Source: Deroplatys truncata
Lineage: Eukaryota; Arthropoda; Insecta; Mantodea; Mantidae
DNA: 64,000 bases
Reading direction: 5' to 3'
Assembly: GCA_030765065.1 (NCBI GenBank)
Contig: CM060983.1
Span: 46,498,067-46,562,066, forward strand
Part shown: one piece after another, positions 10,851 through 21,672 of the stretch
How the letters are laid out: the number at the start of each line of letters is the position of its first letter
Numbering within the stretch: position 1 is the first letter of the stretch
Position numbers and translations under genes: made by a program
The notes under the pieces: model-generated
Databases searched by the model: none
Told to the model about the DNA's origin: nothing
The model's input: the letters and a program-made list of their open reading frames with translations, nothing else

Positions 10851-11690
10851 TCTGATGTGTTACACTCACATGACTTTCTCTACTCTTGTACAAAATATTT
10901 TTACAAACACTTATTCTCCATTTGCTTCATGTTAATCGAGATGTTAATCTTATTGCTAATTTTCTTGTAGATGCAAGGGGAATTGGTAGGTTTTAAGCGA
11001 TAGTCAAATCTTTAACAGCAGGTTGCTATGTGGCGTATTCCATTCTTTTTGCATGTCCAGTACGTAAAAAATGAATAACGAATTCCCATTTGAGAAAAAG
11101 TATTGGAAAATTTAAGGGAATAACAAGCAATATCTCACTCAACAACAAAAATGTATATGACATTAATTGTGTATTTTAACGCAATCTACATTTTTTGTGT
11201 AGTAAAATTTTGTGTATCTCTTATGGTTTACCAGTTATGCAAAAGTCGTTCACAATGAATAACACTTTTGGAGACATTCCAAGAAAATTCAAGATATACA
11301 TTTCATTTGTCATGAAAATATATTAAACATATGATATTTTAATCAAAATCATTAGAGCCATTTTTGAGAAAATTAAAATTTTCGAAAAATGTTCCATGTA
11401 AAGGGTAATCTGAAGTGGGGGGATTTTCTTGAAAACCTTCGCATCGCATCTCTGGAAGATACTGAAGCTAACTATCAAGTTTGGTGTTTATCTGACTGTT
11501 CGTTTCTGAGTTATGCTGTTCACAGACACACACACACATACACACACACAACACGGACATGTTTCCAAAAATGCTTTTTTTGGATTCAGGGGGTCTCAAA
11601 ACATGTATTTCCGGTGAAATCTCGGTATCGAATTTTTGGGTGGAATACAATACTTCCCCTACTTACTATACGTAGTAGAGAAAGTAAAAA
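10851..11690 (+). repeat. R1 repeat, full-length
   Basis: Starts TCTGATGTGTTACACTCACATG at 10851 and ends GTAGTAGAGAAAGTAAAAA at 11690. The CA-rich stretch after CTGTTCACAG covers about 11521-11552. It is followed without spacer by a second, more diverged R1 copy in the same orientation. Confidence 0.93.
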
Positions 11691-12556
11691 TCTGATGTGA
11701 TACATTCACTTGACTTTCTCTACCTCTCTCTATTAGTGGGTTCACAAAGTATTCTTACTAAAGCTTATTTTTCTATCTACTACATTTTAATCCAAATAAA
11801 CCTTTGCAGAAATAGCTACATTACACATTTCGTTATAGATACAAAGGGAACAGCGATAGTCAAATGTTTAAGAATGGAATCCATACTCTTTCCATGACAT
11901 CGCTAGAAACAACTAAATTTCGATAGGTCTTTAAGAGAATGACCTAATAATGAACAATTATAACGTTAATAAACGGAAATCTCAGAAATGGCTTATGCCA
12001 CAAAAAACTTATTTGAAATAAATTGTGTGTTTTAAAGAGTTCTACATTTTTTGAGTAGTACGTTTTAATCTATCGCTAAACGTTTACCAGTTATACAAGG
12101 TTCTACAAAATTCCTTCGGAATGAAGAGGACTTCACAGGCTATTCCTAGAAAATTCAAGATATACATTTTATTTGTCATGTAAACGTCTTTAATATATGG
12201 TATTTTAACACAAATTGTTAGCGCCATTTTTTAGAAAATCAACATTTTCGGAAAATCTCCCATGTAAAGGGTAGTTGGGGTGGGGAGATTTTCTTGTAAA
12301 TCTTCGTGTCGCATCTTCAAATGGTACCGAACCTAAATGCTAAGTTTGGTATACATCTGACTTTTCGTTTTTGAGTTATGCTGTTCACACACACACACAC
12401 ACACACACAGACACGCTCACGGGCCTTTTACTAAAAATGTTTTTACTTAGAGGACCTCAAAACATGTATTTCCGGTGAAATCTCTGTATGGATTTTTTTT
12501 GGTTGGACTGCAATACCTTCTCTACCTACTATATACGTAGTAGAGAATGTAAAAAA
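11691..12556 (+). repeat. R1 repeat, diverged subfamily, head-to-tail with the previous copy
   Basis: Starts TCTGATGTGATACATTCACTTG directly at the end of the preceding copy and ends GTAGTAGAGAATGTAAAAA. It keeps the order of internal blocks but is clearly diverged (for example GGGTAGTTGGGGTGGGGAG). A CA repeat sits at about 12388-12410, and an AG run follows the element at 12563-12578. Confidence 0.85.
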
Positions 12557-12619
12557 GTGTAGTGAGAGAGAGAGAGAGCGGCACTACTACAAAACAAAGA
12601 GTCACAAAATACAGTGTTG

Positions 12620-12990
12620 ATATTTAATGCAGCATTTACCAAGCGACACGAAGATTTGCACGAAATTCCCCTCACAGCAAGCTACCCTTTACATGAAAAA
12701 ATTTTCGTTATGTTTTTATTTTCACATTACCTAACGAGGCTTACGATGTTGATTAAAATATCAGACCTTTAGCTTACAGGCATATGCAACAAAATGTGCG
12801 TTTTTAATTATTGGAGAATACCCTGTGAAATCGCTTGAATCCTGATGGGATTTTGTAGAAAATCATAAGATATAGTAAAAAACGTACTTTAGAAAACTTG
12901 TAAAGCCCATAAAAATATACATTTTGTATAAAATAGTCTTTTTCCGTAGCGTTAGCCATTTTCGGAATATTGCATATATTGTATATATGG
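12620..12990 (-). repeat. R1 fragment
   Basis: Plus-strand blocks CGACACGAAGATTTGCACG, AGCTACCCTTTACATG, GATTAAAATATCAGA and TTAGCCATTTTCGGAATATTG match the reverse complement of the R1 body in order. Both ends are missing and divergence is high, so this is an old copy. Confidence 0.65.
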
Positions 12991-13086
12991 CACGATTTCA
13001 TACTGGACCCAAGTACTTAGTAATTTTAAATCGTTAAACCGTTACGTGGATATCGTAACGAGAATAGAATGATCACTGTTTAACGA

Positions 13087-13378
13087 TAGTACTTCTCCAT
13101 GGTGTAGTGGCTACCATACTAGCCTCTAGTTCCCGAGGTCGCGGGTTCAAACCCGGCGGAGGGCGATGGAGTTTTTCGGGCGTAAAAATTCTTAGCATGG
13201 TTTCCTTGAAAGGGAGTAAAGGCGGTGGTCCCGTGTCGTAGATTTACGGCACGTAAAAGAACCTCAAGCCTGATAAAGAGGCCTCTGAGAAAAATTACCG
13301 TTCTTTCACGCCCAATATAGAATGGGACGCTAAAGACCACAGCAGTTAAAGAGCGTCCATAAATAAAACTCAATTTTT
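13087..13378 (+). mobile_element. SINE-A, complete, with target duplication
   Basis: A tRNA-derived short interspersed element of 292 bp. The head holds an A-box-like TGGTGTAGTGGCTACCA and a B box GGTTCAAACCC. The body includes GGTCCCGTGTCGTAGATTTACGGCACGTAAAAGAACC, given here only as a block at about 13230-13263. The tail is AATAAAACTCAATTTTT. It is flanked by a perfect 12-bp direct repeat ACTGTTTAACGA at 13075-13086 and 13379-13390, the target-site duplication of LINE-driven insertion. The minus-strand ORF at 13119-13373 is a shadow of the SINE. Confidence 0.92.
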
Positions 13379-13523
13379 ACTGTTTAACGACTGTTATAAT
13401 ACATAAGTTTTGTATGCAAATTTGTAATGGGTAGGGAGCGTATTTGATAAGTGTTTGCTTTTTAGGGGCTGTACTGTAGATTGAGATACATACATGATTT
13501 TTTTTTGTGTTTTGTTTTTGTAA

Positions 13524-13661
13524 ATACGCGTTTCTTTCCATCTTCAATCTGATTGGTGGCTCCAGAAAATCAATTTCTTGTCAAACACGGTATCATATAT
13601 GTATTTGGAATACAGTCTCCCTACTATCTTATCTACGATCTACTTATATAGAGAAAGTAAA
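13524..13661 (+). repeat. R1 fragment (3' end)
   Basis: The final part resembles the R1 3' end: GGAATACAGTCTCCCTACT, then a CTACTTATATAGAGAAAGTAAA terminus in place of CGTAGTAGAGAAAGTAAAA. The rest is too diverged to align by eye. Confidence 0.5.
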
Positions 13662-14079
13662 CAACATTTTGACCTGTCCTATAATCCGTGAGGCAGACAC
13701 GCTATTTCTACGCCAGACTGGTGGCCTTGGGCTTTCAAGGATTTTTATTACACTTGCGTGTATTTAACTGGCTGTTAACTAACTAAAACTAATAATAAAA
13801 CTACCAGCTGCACTGTTGCGGATCCTAGGTGAGGTGGAGGTAAGATACTAGTTTTCCACCTTATGGGCCTAAGTTCAGGAAGGACTAGGGGATGTTTTTA
13901 TTTTTACCGTGCCCCAGCATCAACTTGTTCACAGGGTGGGTATAATCGTAACAACCCTGTCTTCTTTCGTGATCGTCGTAGCGGTTTGGTTTCTTTCCTT
14001 ATGGCGATATCTGGGATTCACTATTTGTCTTCTGAAATACCTTTGTTTATAACATTGGGTGCATGTTTTGGCTTTAATT
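13662..14079. other. unassigned sequence
   Basis: I see no gene or repeat end in it. A 77-residue plus-strand ORF (13863-14096) has no recognised similarity and runs into R3. Confidence 0.35.
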
Positions 14080-15038
14080 TGAGGCAGTATTTTTAACACT
14101 TAAATGATTTCAGTCTAATTATATAACATATAAATTCAATAACAGCCCGCCTTAAAGCAATATGTGTATGTAAAAATATATAAAAAGTATACATTACAGT
14201 CATTGTATATGTTTATATTATTGTATACATGTTCAATAATGTTATGTGAATGTATTACCTAATTTAATAATGTAGGAGCTGTGAGAATAATAGGTTAAAG
14301 GTTGCTAACAATGAGGTAGCCTTGAGGCAATAATTAATTAGAAGGTTTAATAATGCTACTAGTCATTCTTGGAGCAACAATAATGTAATTAGTTAAATGA
14401 AGGTATTCTATTGGACTAGGATTAGCCAATCAGAAACTGAAATATAACAAAATTTTCAAATTCAGAGTTCAGTTGCTTGTAGACAGTGCTCATAACTGGA
14501 CGCGTTGCTTGTAGACAGCGTTTCTAACCGGACGCGAGATGCGTCCTCCAGAAATTTAATACGTATTCAGTGTGAGGCGAAAAATAGCTTACGTGTTAAA
14601 AAGTGCAAGTAATTAATAAAAAAATCTCACAGCTCTCTATATCAGTTAAGTGTTATTAAATCGTGTCAACATTAATAAAAGGAGTGAAGTAAAATTATAA
14701 TCTGTTCAGTCGTACCGCTCTCTACTAAAACATTTATGTCTCTTAAAAATATAAATACTGACGCAGCCTAGGCAAAAATAAATATATAATATTTAAAGAA
14801 ACCCTAAAAATTACAAAGTTATATTTTTTAAACATTTAGGGCGAAGGCTACCGGAAACTTTTTACCATACGTGCGGTTGCAACTACTTAAAGTTTGGCTC
14901 TCCAACATAAGAACTACAATACAACACCTACTTCAACGTGGGGCAAATAACAATACAACAAACCATCTTCTTCAAATTGGCACCCAGTGTGGGGCAAATA
15001 ACGTAAAAATAACAATGCAACAAAATAATACTTCTTCA
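14080..15038 (+). repeat. R3 repeat, LTR-like
   Basis: Starts TGAGGCAGTATTTTTAACA and ends CTTCTTCA, preceded by AATT and followed by TATT (a 4-bp duplication with one mismatch). It has features of an LTR: CCAAT boxes (TTAGCCAATCAG at about 14422), a GTGAAGT/AATAAAAGG segment that could be the polyadenylation region at about 14675, and TG...CA termini. Near the 3' end a primer-binding-site-like TTGGCACCCAGTGTGGGGC at about 14978 is preceded by a similar CAACGTGGGGC. Other copies are at 32537, 53524 and 62832. No coding sequence. Confidence 0.8.
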
Positions 15039-15098
15039 TATTCTATACGGATACAAGAACTCATGATCCACGAAGTGTAAGAATACATCGCTCCCATT

Positions 15099-15122
15099 GC
15101 GCGCGCGCGCGCGCGCACACAC
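15099..15122. repeat. GC/AC dinucleotide microsatellite
   Basis: A run of alternating GC followed by ACACAC, purine-pyrimidine alternating throughout and hence potentially Z-DNA forming. Confidence 0.9.
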
Positions 15123-15548
15123 AAAAAATACCAAACTTCGAAAGAAGGTTAACTATTATTCCCTTCAATTTTGTAAAAGTTTTTTTGGTTTTTAAGGCTT
15201 CCGGAGCCAGATTCAAATTCATTTCTTTCTTCACCGCCGTTTCGACTGTCATATTACGGCCATCCTCAGGGTAAAGCAGCGCCACGATCTGCAGCTTGTC
15301 TGGCTATGTAATCGGCTCTGATTGGCTCGGCGTCAATCAGACTAGCCAACAATTGCTTGAAAGTTAGAATGAGGTTGAAAAATTTAATGCCATAGCCGGG
15401 GTTTGAACCATGGATCTTCGGCTCTCGCTGCTGTTGGTCTATTCAAATGGCATAACTTTGGCAACATGTCCGTGGAAAATAAAATTCCCCAACTGAATCG
15501 CAGTTATCCCGCTAAATCACAAGGTGTTCTCAAATTCATTTTGAAATT
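15123..15548. other. probable retroelement debris
   Basis: The minus strand has a TE-like stretch (CCTGAGGATGGCCGTAATAT and GACAGTCGAAACGGC at about 15232-15270), a motif that recurs in untranslated regions of many arthropod retroelements. At about 15380-15475, read on the minus strand, a B-box-like GGTTCAAACCCCGGC suggests another decayed tRNA-derived SINE. Neither has ends I can place. Confidence 0.35.
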
Positions 15549-15825
15549 AAAATGAGTTTTATTTATGGACGTTCTTTAGGTCCTTAACATCTCATTCCAT
15601 ATTGGGCGTGAAAGAACGGAAATTATGTTCAGAGGCCTCTTTATCAGGTTGAAGTTCTTTTTATGTGACGTAAATCTACGACACGGAACCACCAGCTTTA
15701 CTTCCCTTCCGAAGGAAGCCATGCTAAGGATCTTTATGCCCGAAAAAAATTCGCCGCCCTCCGCCGGGTTTGAACCCGTGACCTCGGGAATCACATATGA
15801 TCAATGTTGTCATGGGCCATACGGA
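15549..15825 (-). mobile_element. SINE-A, second copy
   Basis: Reverse complement of the element at 13087-13378. The tail is on the left (GAGTTTTATTTATGGACG at about 15552), the body has GTGACGTAAATCTACGACACG, and the head on the right keeps the B box GGGTTTGAACCCGTGACCTCGGGA. The A-box side is diverged, and no clean target duplication is seen. It is older than the first copy. Confidence 0.85.
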
Positions 15826-16549
15826 GGCATAAATATGCAAACCTTAAAATTGATTACGAGAATGTATGGGAAAGAGAAAACAAGCCTATACGGTAATGTA
15901 CCCTTTTTTAACACACTATGGCTCCAGGTTCGTATCTGTTTGGTTAAAACGTCAAATGTGTTTACCATTCAGGGTGGATAATTTAATATTTTTAAATGGG
16001 AACTTACAATTAGGGTCAGTTTAAATTGACCCTAAAATGACCATCACAACGTTCCTCCAAATAAAACACGACTAGTGGCATTTTCTTTCCCCCGTAATAT
16101 CAAGGTCCTTTTATTCAAATATTTCTCCTAGTTTTGGAGATATTGTACAATCTCAACTAAAATGGTTTATCGTGTATATTGCAACTAACGTTCATACCAC
16201 AAGTTGTCCACCTTGCAGCGCTGGAAGCCAGAGCTATGAATGGCTGAAAACTCGTCGAAGTGTCACTGTTCACAGAGGTTCATCACGACAAACGTGCACT
16301 TATACTTGGGGAAATTCTTTAAATTCTGTTAAAGAAATGTAAGGCTAGCAAATGAACGCTATATGTCCATTAATTTTATCAAACTTTAAAACAAACCATA
16401 TTGTAAGTTACAAAACATTGCATTTGATTCACAAGAATATCTTTAAGGTGATTAAGTTACTCTAAATAAAGTTGAAGTCGTGTAGCATAAACTATAATCA
16501 TGTTTTGCTGAAGTTTAAATTTACCATAACATTGCACTTACCTGGAATA
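15826..16549. other. unassigned sequence
   Basis: No recognised gene. The pair of lines around 16010-16040 repeats AGGGTCAGTTTAAATTGACCCT, a short perfect inverted repeat that could be a transposon terminus or chance. Confidence 0.35.
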
Positions 16550-17839
16550 CAGGGTGTATCGTTATTGGTGTCATATATTTGGGGGACGTGTTCCTGGCAT
16601 CAAAACAGTAAAAAGTTCATATGTACATAGGTCTGAAAATCAACCGTTTCCATGTTATAGGTAAAAGAAGATGTATTCCATGAGTGAACAGATGAATATG
16701 CACTACACGTATGGCCATGCAGACGGCAATGCAGCACAAGCATGTGAACGTTATGCAGAAAGGTATCATGACAGGCGGTTACCGTGCAAGAACATTCGCA
16801 CGAATTCACCAACGCTTGAGAGAAAATGGCGCATTTGAGAGGAGTACTAGGGATGTTGGGAGACCAGGAGCGGTACGAGGCACTGAGCTTGAAGAACGAG
16901 TTCTTCGTGCTGTGGATGCAGACCCATCACAAAGCACAAGACTTATGGCTGTAAGGGAAAGAGTTAGTCATATGACTATCTGGAGAATTCTGCATGAAAA
17001 TCTTCTGTACGCGTATCACCTTCAACGTGTGCAAGGATTAAATGAGGCGCACTTTGAGCCAAGAAGACGTTTCTATCAACGCGTGTTACAGCAGTGTGCT
17101 GTGTTCAATTTCCTAGCCCGTATCTTATTCACGGATGAGGCTGGTTTTACTCGCGACGGCATCTTTAATTTTCATAACACTTATAACCGAGCATTTGAAA
17201 ATCCTAATGAAGTACGACAGGACAACCATCAACAGATGTTCTTTCTCAACGTTTGCGGTGGAATTATTCATGATCCCCTTATTGGTCCCTACTTCCTCCC
17301 TCCGAGTCTGAATGGACAAACCTAACTCCAGTTTCTCAGAAATGAGTTGCATCACTTAACTGATAATAATATGGTTTTTACACGATGGTGCTCCAGCTCA
17401 TTTCAGTATGGTAGTTCGTAAGTTTTTGAATGATCGATTACCGCAAAGATGGATTGGTCGAGGAGGACTCATTGCATGGCCTGCTCGATCGCCTGATTTT
17501 AATCCAATGGATTTCTTTGTCTAGGGACATTTGAAGTCCTTGGTTTATACAACTTCTGTACCTGATGTTGACATTTTGAGAGGATGTATCCAAACTGGAT
17601 TTGACCAAATACGAAACACACAAGGAATTTTCAACAGAGTACGCCAGAGTATGCAACGCAGGCTTATTGCATGCATCGAAGCAAGAAGAAGCCACTATGA
17701 GCAATTTTTGTAACTTTCGATTTTGTGTTGTAAGTCTGAAGTAAATGATTTTCACACCCATGTTCATATGAACTATTTTTACTGTTTTGATGTCAGCAAC
17801 ACGTCCCCCAAATATATGACACCAATAAAGATACACCTG
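16550..17839 (+). mobile_element. Tc1/mariner-superfamily element with about 90-bp TIRs, complete
   Basis: The left end CAGGGTGTATCGTTATTGGT follows TA at 16548-16549; the right end ACCAATAAAGATACACCTG is followed by TA at 17840-17841. The inverted repeats extend about 90 bp (both carry TATTTGGGGGACGTGTT and CATCAAAACAGTAAAAA) with few differences, so the copy is fairly recent. Length is 1290 bp. It encodes one transposase on the plus strand, broken by frameshifts. Confidence 0.93.
16671..17713 (+). pseudogene. DDE transposase pseudogene, nearly full-length
   Basis: The N-terminus starts at ATG 16671 (MYSMSEQMNMHYTYGHADGN, then YHDRRLPCKN), an HTH head of the DUF4817 type. A frameshift near 16785 moves it to the frame 16786-17325 (TFARIHQRLRENGAF, DPSQSTRLMAVRERVSHMTI, and the first catalytic Asp in ILFTDEAGFTRDG). 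A stop at 17323-17325 and a frame change follow. The second catalytic segment reads HDGAPAHFSMVVRKFLNDRL around 17380-17430 once frames are followed. The third is ARSPDFNPMDFF at about 17487, then a stop where Trp is usual, then GHLKSLVYTTSVPDVDILRG to the end at 17713. Homology is continuous, so only a few small lesions inactivate it. Confidence 0.9.
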
Positions 17840-17983
17840 TATGTCTTTAAGAACGAGAAGTTTTTGTTAGGAATGGGAGAGTATGCCAAGAAAAAAATTA
17901 GCATGACAGCACTGCATATGACCATTATACCAATAAGCTACAGGAAGAAAATTATGACAATTATTGAAGGTTTGAATACTTAC

Positions 17984-18248
17984 CCCATGCTGACGCGCAT
18001 GGTTTGATTGCGGTAAAGACGCACGGAAGTCATTTCCTGGAAGAGAGACAGCACCTTCATTTCCCGGAGCTGTCGGATGTAGAGGTCTGGGATCCAAACG
18101 TTCTCCCGTTCATTCCATGTCAGCTCCACGTATTCCTGGTCACTCTCCTTGATTTTGATCCGAGGATCCTCCCAGTGCACGTACAGGAACACATCCAGAG
18201 AGATCTCCTGTAACTTCCCCACTATCTTTACTCTAAACAGAACCTTGT
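17984..18248 (-). CDS. exon of a Cys-loop ligand-gated ion channel (ligand-binding domain)
   Basis: On the minus strand an open frame encodes about 88 residues: DKVLFRVKIVGKLQEISLDV, then FLYVHWEDPRIKIKE, LTWNERENVWIPDLYIRQLR and MKVLSLFQEMTSVRLYRNQT up to MRVSM. The layout fits the extracellular ligand-binding domain of pentameric receptors: the beta-strand F-x-V-x-I-V-x-x-L-Q-E-I-S-L, the W-x-D-x-R segment typical of anion-channel types, and the W-x-P-D motif. The exon ends at 17984 with donor GTAAGT (plus strand ACTTAC at 17978-17983), leaving a partial codon. Acceptor AG could be at 18249-18250 or 18233-18234 (exon start 18248 or 18232). In-frame stops close both sides, as expected for an isolated exon. 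No other exon of the gene is recognised in the window. The subfamily (pH-sensitive chloride channel, GABA or glycine type) is unresolved. This is the only likely host coding sequence here. Confidence 0.8.
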
Positions 18249-18371
18249 CTGTGGCTTACTTCCTAGGACGGAGCATGCCACATGTGTACGGTCAAGAAAA
18301 ATATCAGCCAACTGAGTCCTCTGTGACGCTAGAGAACATGCATCTCTTGCTCCCGCCACAGAAGTAAAAAG

Positions 18372-19215
18372 TCTGATGTGTTGCACTCACATGACTGTCT
18401 CTACTCTTGTACTAACTACTTTTACAAATGCCTATTCTCCGTATACATTATATTAACCGAGATAAACGTTTACAGAGACTTTCTTATTGCTAGTATTCTT
18501 GTAGATGCAAGGGGAATTGGTAGGCTTTAAGCGATAGTCAAAAGTTTTAAGAGCTGGTTGCTATGTGGAGCCTTCCATTCTATTTGTATGTCCAGGACAC
18601 ACAAAAAAACGAATAACGAATTCCCATTTGAGAAAAAATTTATTGGAAATTCAAACCAATAACAAGAAATATCTCGGAAATGGTTCATCCGACAAAGAAA
18701 GTGTGTATTGTATAAATGGTGTATTTTAACGAGATCTACATTTTTGTGTAGTAAAACTGTGCATATCGCTTACGATTTACCAGTTATGCAAAAATATTCA
18801 GAATGAAGAGGACTTGAGGGGATATTTCCAGAAAATTCAAGATATATATTTCGTTTGTCATAAAACATGTTAAACACATGATATCTTAATCAAAATCGTT
18901 AGACACATTTTTGAGAAAATTAATATTTTCGAAAAATTTTCCATGTAAAGAGTAGCCTGAGGTGGGGGATTTTCTTGCAAATATTCTTGTCGCATCCTTG
19001 GAAAATAGTAAACTCAAGTACCAAGTTTGGTATTTATCCGACTTTTCGTTTTTGAGTTATGCTGTTCACAGACACACAGGCATACACACGGATGTTTTTC
19101 TAAAATGCTTTTTTGAATTCAGGGGCCTCAAAAACTTTTTCCAGTGAAATCTCGGTAAGGAATTTTTTGGTGGAATGCAATACTTCCCCTACTTACTATA
19201 CGTAGTAGCGAAAGG
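18372..19215 (+). repeat. R1 repeat, full-length
   Basis: Starts TCTGATGTGTTGCACTCACATG and ends with the hairpin TACTATACGTAGTAGCGAAAGG. Internal blocks are in order; the terminal AAAGTAAAAA is altered. It lies 120 bases upstream (on the gene's strand) of the ion-channel exon. Confidence 0.9.
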
Positions 19216-20215
19216 ACGGAGGGGTATAAGACTAGTAAAGAAAGAAGAAAGGCAAGGTTACTTACTAATAAGGAGAGCACCAGGTACAAGGGGGATATGT
19301 GTTGCACTTTATACATACGTGATTAATAGTAAAACACAACCCCCTTGCTTCCTTATCTCTTACCGCTGCTTCTTTGGAACGGCTTCATTGCTATAGAAAT
19401 TTTACACGATTTCGTTTTAATATCTTTGGGTTGTTCTTCAGGCCAGTCACATAGAAAACTGATACCGATTGGGTGGAGTCACAGGTTGGTTACTTGAAGG
19501 GGCAAACCTTACAGGGGGAAAAACACTATAGCGATCTAGAGGAATGGGCCACTTTTTATGCACGTGGTAGTACGTAATTTGAAATTAGTGTTTTTGGGTT
19601 TCAATATGCTGTATAATTTCTGATTGCACATCGGCAAAGTTTACACTGACTTCTTGTCAAGTTACAATAAAATTCCATCATTTTGAATAATTACAATAAC
19701 TCGGGTTGTGAACAATCAGCAGATTAAATTATCATCACTTGAAGCGCTCCATGTACTAATGAGATGGCAATTAAGTGCCCTTTATAACCGACAGAGCACG
19801 CCAACATCACTCGTGCACATGCATCGGTATGTGGATCTTAAATTAGCATGTCGTAAGCTGACTGACATTTCAGTACCAACTGAAATTGCGCGCTCTTATA
19901 CTAGCAATATTTCTCGTTCTTAACATACTGACAGAAAATAATACGGTTATATGTATATTTATTTCTTAAAAGCACAGACAAATTAAATTGTTATAATGTT
20001 TTAAGAGCACTCGATGCAGATATTTGGACAAAATTACCCCCAAAAATTACAAAACATTTTAAAATGTTTTTGATAAACATCCTTAAACAGTGTAGAATCA
20101 ATATGCAATTGCAGTTTTACCTTTGTGGTCATTTAAATGACCAAACGCGACGTTTAAATTGACGTGTATATGTGCGTGCGCATGGACGTGAAATTTTGAA
20201 ACTTGTTTTTTTTTT
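19216..20215. other. unassigned sequence with an R2 fragment
   Basis: A short R2 match lies at about 19440-19580 (GGCCAGTCACA, then TCTAGAGGAATGGGCCACTT and TTTTATGCAC), homologous to 44000-44160 and 60590-60720. The remainder has no recognised feature; a 71-residue ORF at 19708-19923 is unidentified. Confidence 0.5.
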
Positions 20216-20231
20216 CTTTCTTCTTCTTCTT

Positions 20232-20262
<31 letters not shown>

Positions 20263-20275
20263 TTATTATTATTAC
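20216..20275. repeat. CTT/ATT trinucleotide microsatellite
   Basis: A run of CTT repeats then ATT repeats, abutting the 3' tail of the SINE-B copy on its right (minus strand), so it probably grew from that element's A/T-rich tail. Confidence 0.92.
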
Positions 20276-20279
20276 TTTA

Positions 20280-20729
20280 TTTTATGTCACTTTAACTACA
20301 GGGTCATATCGCGACGGAACTGCTAGTGGATAACACTTAGATCGATGTGTGGCGCACAGTTAGCCTTCTAGGTCTTATCCTGTAACCACCCGCTTCGTCG
20401 TGTCCATAGAGACTCTAGCGCATAGCAAATGGATCTTCTGCTGCGTGCCATGCAGATGCATTAGGGTGCTGTCCAGACTACCTGCTTTCATTGTCTGTGG
20501 ATAGATGGCACAGCATTCGCCATTACCACCTATTTTTGATTTTTACTATTGTTTTAGACTTAAGGTGAAACTTTGGGTCATGGTATTAAATATCCAACCT
20601 GGTATTTACCTTAGCGGCTGAGACAAACCACGATAAAAACCTCAGACAGATTGGTCGGTCCATGGAATTTGAACCTCGGACCTCCCGAATGCGGGCCACA
20701 GATGTTACCGCCTGAGCCATCCCGCTCGG
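20280..20729 (-). mobile_element. SINE-B, normal-length copy (about 450 bp)
   Basis: On the minus strand it begins with a tRNA-like head: CCGAGCGGGATGGCTCAGGC (A-box region) and B box GAGGTTCAAATTCC. The body contains TTTATCGTGGTTTG, CTGTGGATAGATGGCAC-type sequence (reverse) and the tail ATGACCCTGTAGTTAAAGTG before the trinucleotide run. It contains a single copy of the segment (GTCCATAGAGACTC to CCATGCAGATGCA on the plus strand, about 20400-20460) that is amplified about 34 times at 7122-9570. Confidence 0.88.
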
Positions 20730-20828
20730 TTTTATTTTCTTGTAATATCGTTTTTTTTACGTTTTCTTCAGTTTAAGATGCTCCCCATGATGCAGGTAGA
20801 TGATGTGGATAAAGAGATCCAAAGAGCC

Positions 20829-21672
20829 TTTTTACTTTCTCTACTACGTATAGTAAGTAGGGGAAGTATTGCATTCCACACAAAAATTCGATACCGAGAT
20901 TTCAACGGAAATACATGTTTTGAGGTGCCCCGAATCCAAATAAAGCATTTTTGGAAACATGTACGTCGTGTGTATGTCTGTCAGTTTGTAAACAGTATAA
21001 CTCAAAAATGAAAAGTAAACTTGGTATTTGATTTCAGTATCTTCCAGGGATGCAACACGAAGATTTTAAAGAAAATCCCCCCCACCCCAGACTACCCTTT
21101 ACATGGGAAATGTTTTGGAAAAGTCTTTATTTTCTCAAAAATATACTAACGATTTTGATTAAAATACCATATGTTTAAGATATTTTCATGGGAAATAAAT
21201 GTACATCTTGAATTTTCTGTGAATCTCCCCGAAAGTCCTCTTCATTCTGAATAACTTTCGCATAACTGGTAAACAGCAAGAGAGACACAATTTTGCTATA
21301 CAAGATATTTAGATCTTGTTAACACACAATTCATGTTATATTCATTTTTTGTAGAGTGAATCATTTCCGAGATATTCCTTGTTATTTGTTTGAATTTTCC
21401 AACACATTTTTTTTTTTCAAATGGGATTTCGTTATCCGTTTTTTTATGTCCTGGACATGCAGAGAGAATATGCGCCACATATCAACCAGCTCTTAAAAGA
21501 TTTCACTATTGCTTGTAACCTACCATATTCCCCTTACATCTACAAGAAAATTAGCAATAAGATAGACTCTGCAAATGTTTATCTCGATTAACATGAAGTA
21601 GATGGAGAATAAGCGTTTGTAAAAATTATTTGTACAAGAGTCGAGAAAGTAATGTGAGTGTAACACATCAGA
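20829..21672 (-). repeat. R1 repeat, full-length
   Basis: Plus-strand start TTTTTACTTTCTCTACTACG and end GTGTAACACATCAGA. All internal blocks are present; the CA-repeat position is only GTGTGTATGTCTGTCAG. Orientation is opposite to the copy at 18372, with SINE-B between them. Confidence 0.92.

Noticed and set aside
13087..13160. Functional tRNA gene
   Set aside because: A and B boxes are present, but the acceptor stem does not pair and a SINE body with target duplication follows. The same applies at 31050, 38835 and 54726.
14080..15038. Endogenous retrovirus or full LTR retrotransposon
   Set aside because: Only the R3 LTR-like units are found; no gag, pol or env sequence lies next to any of the four copies.
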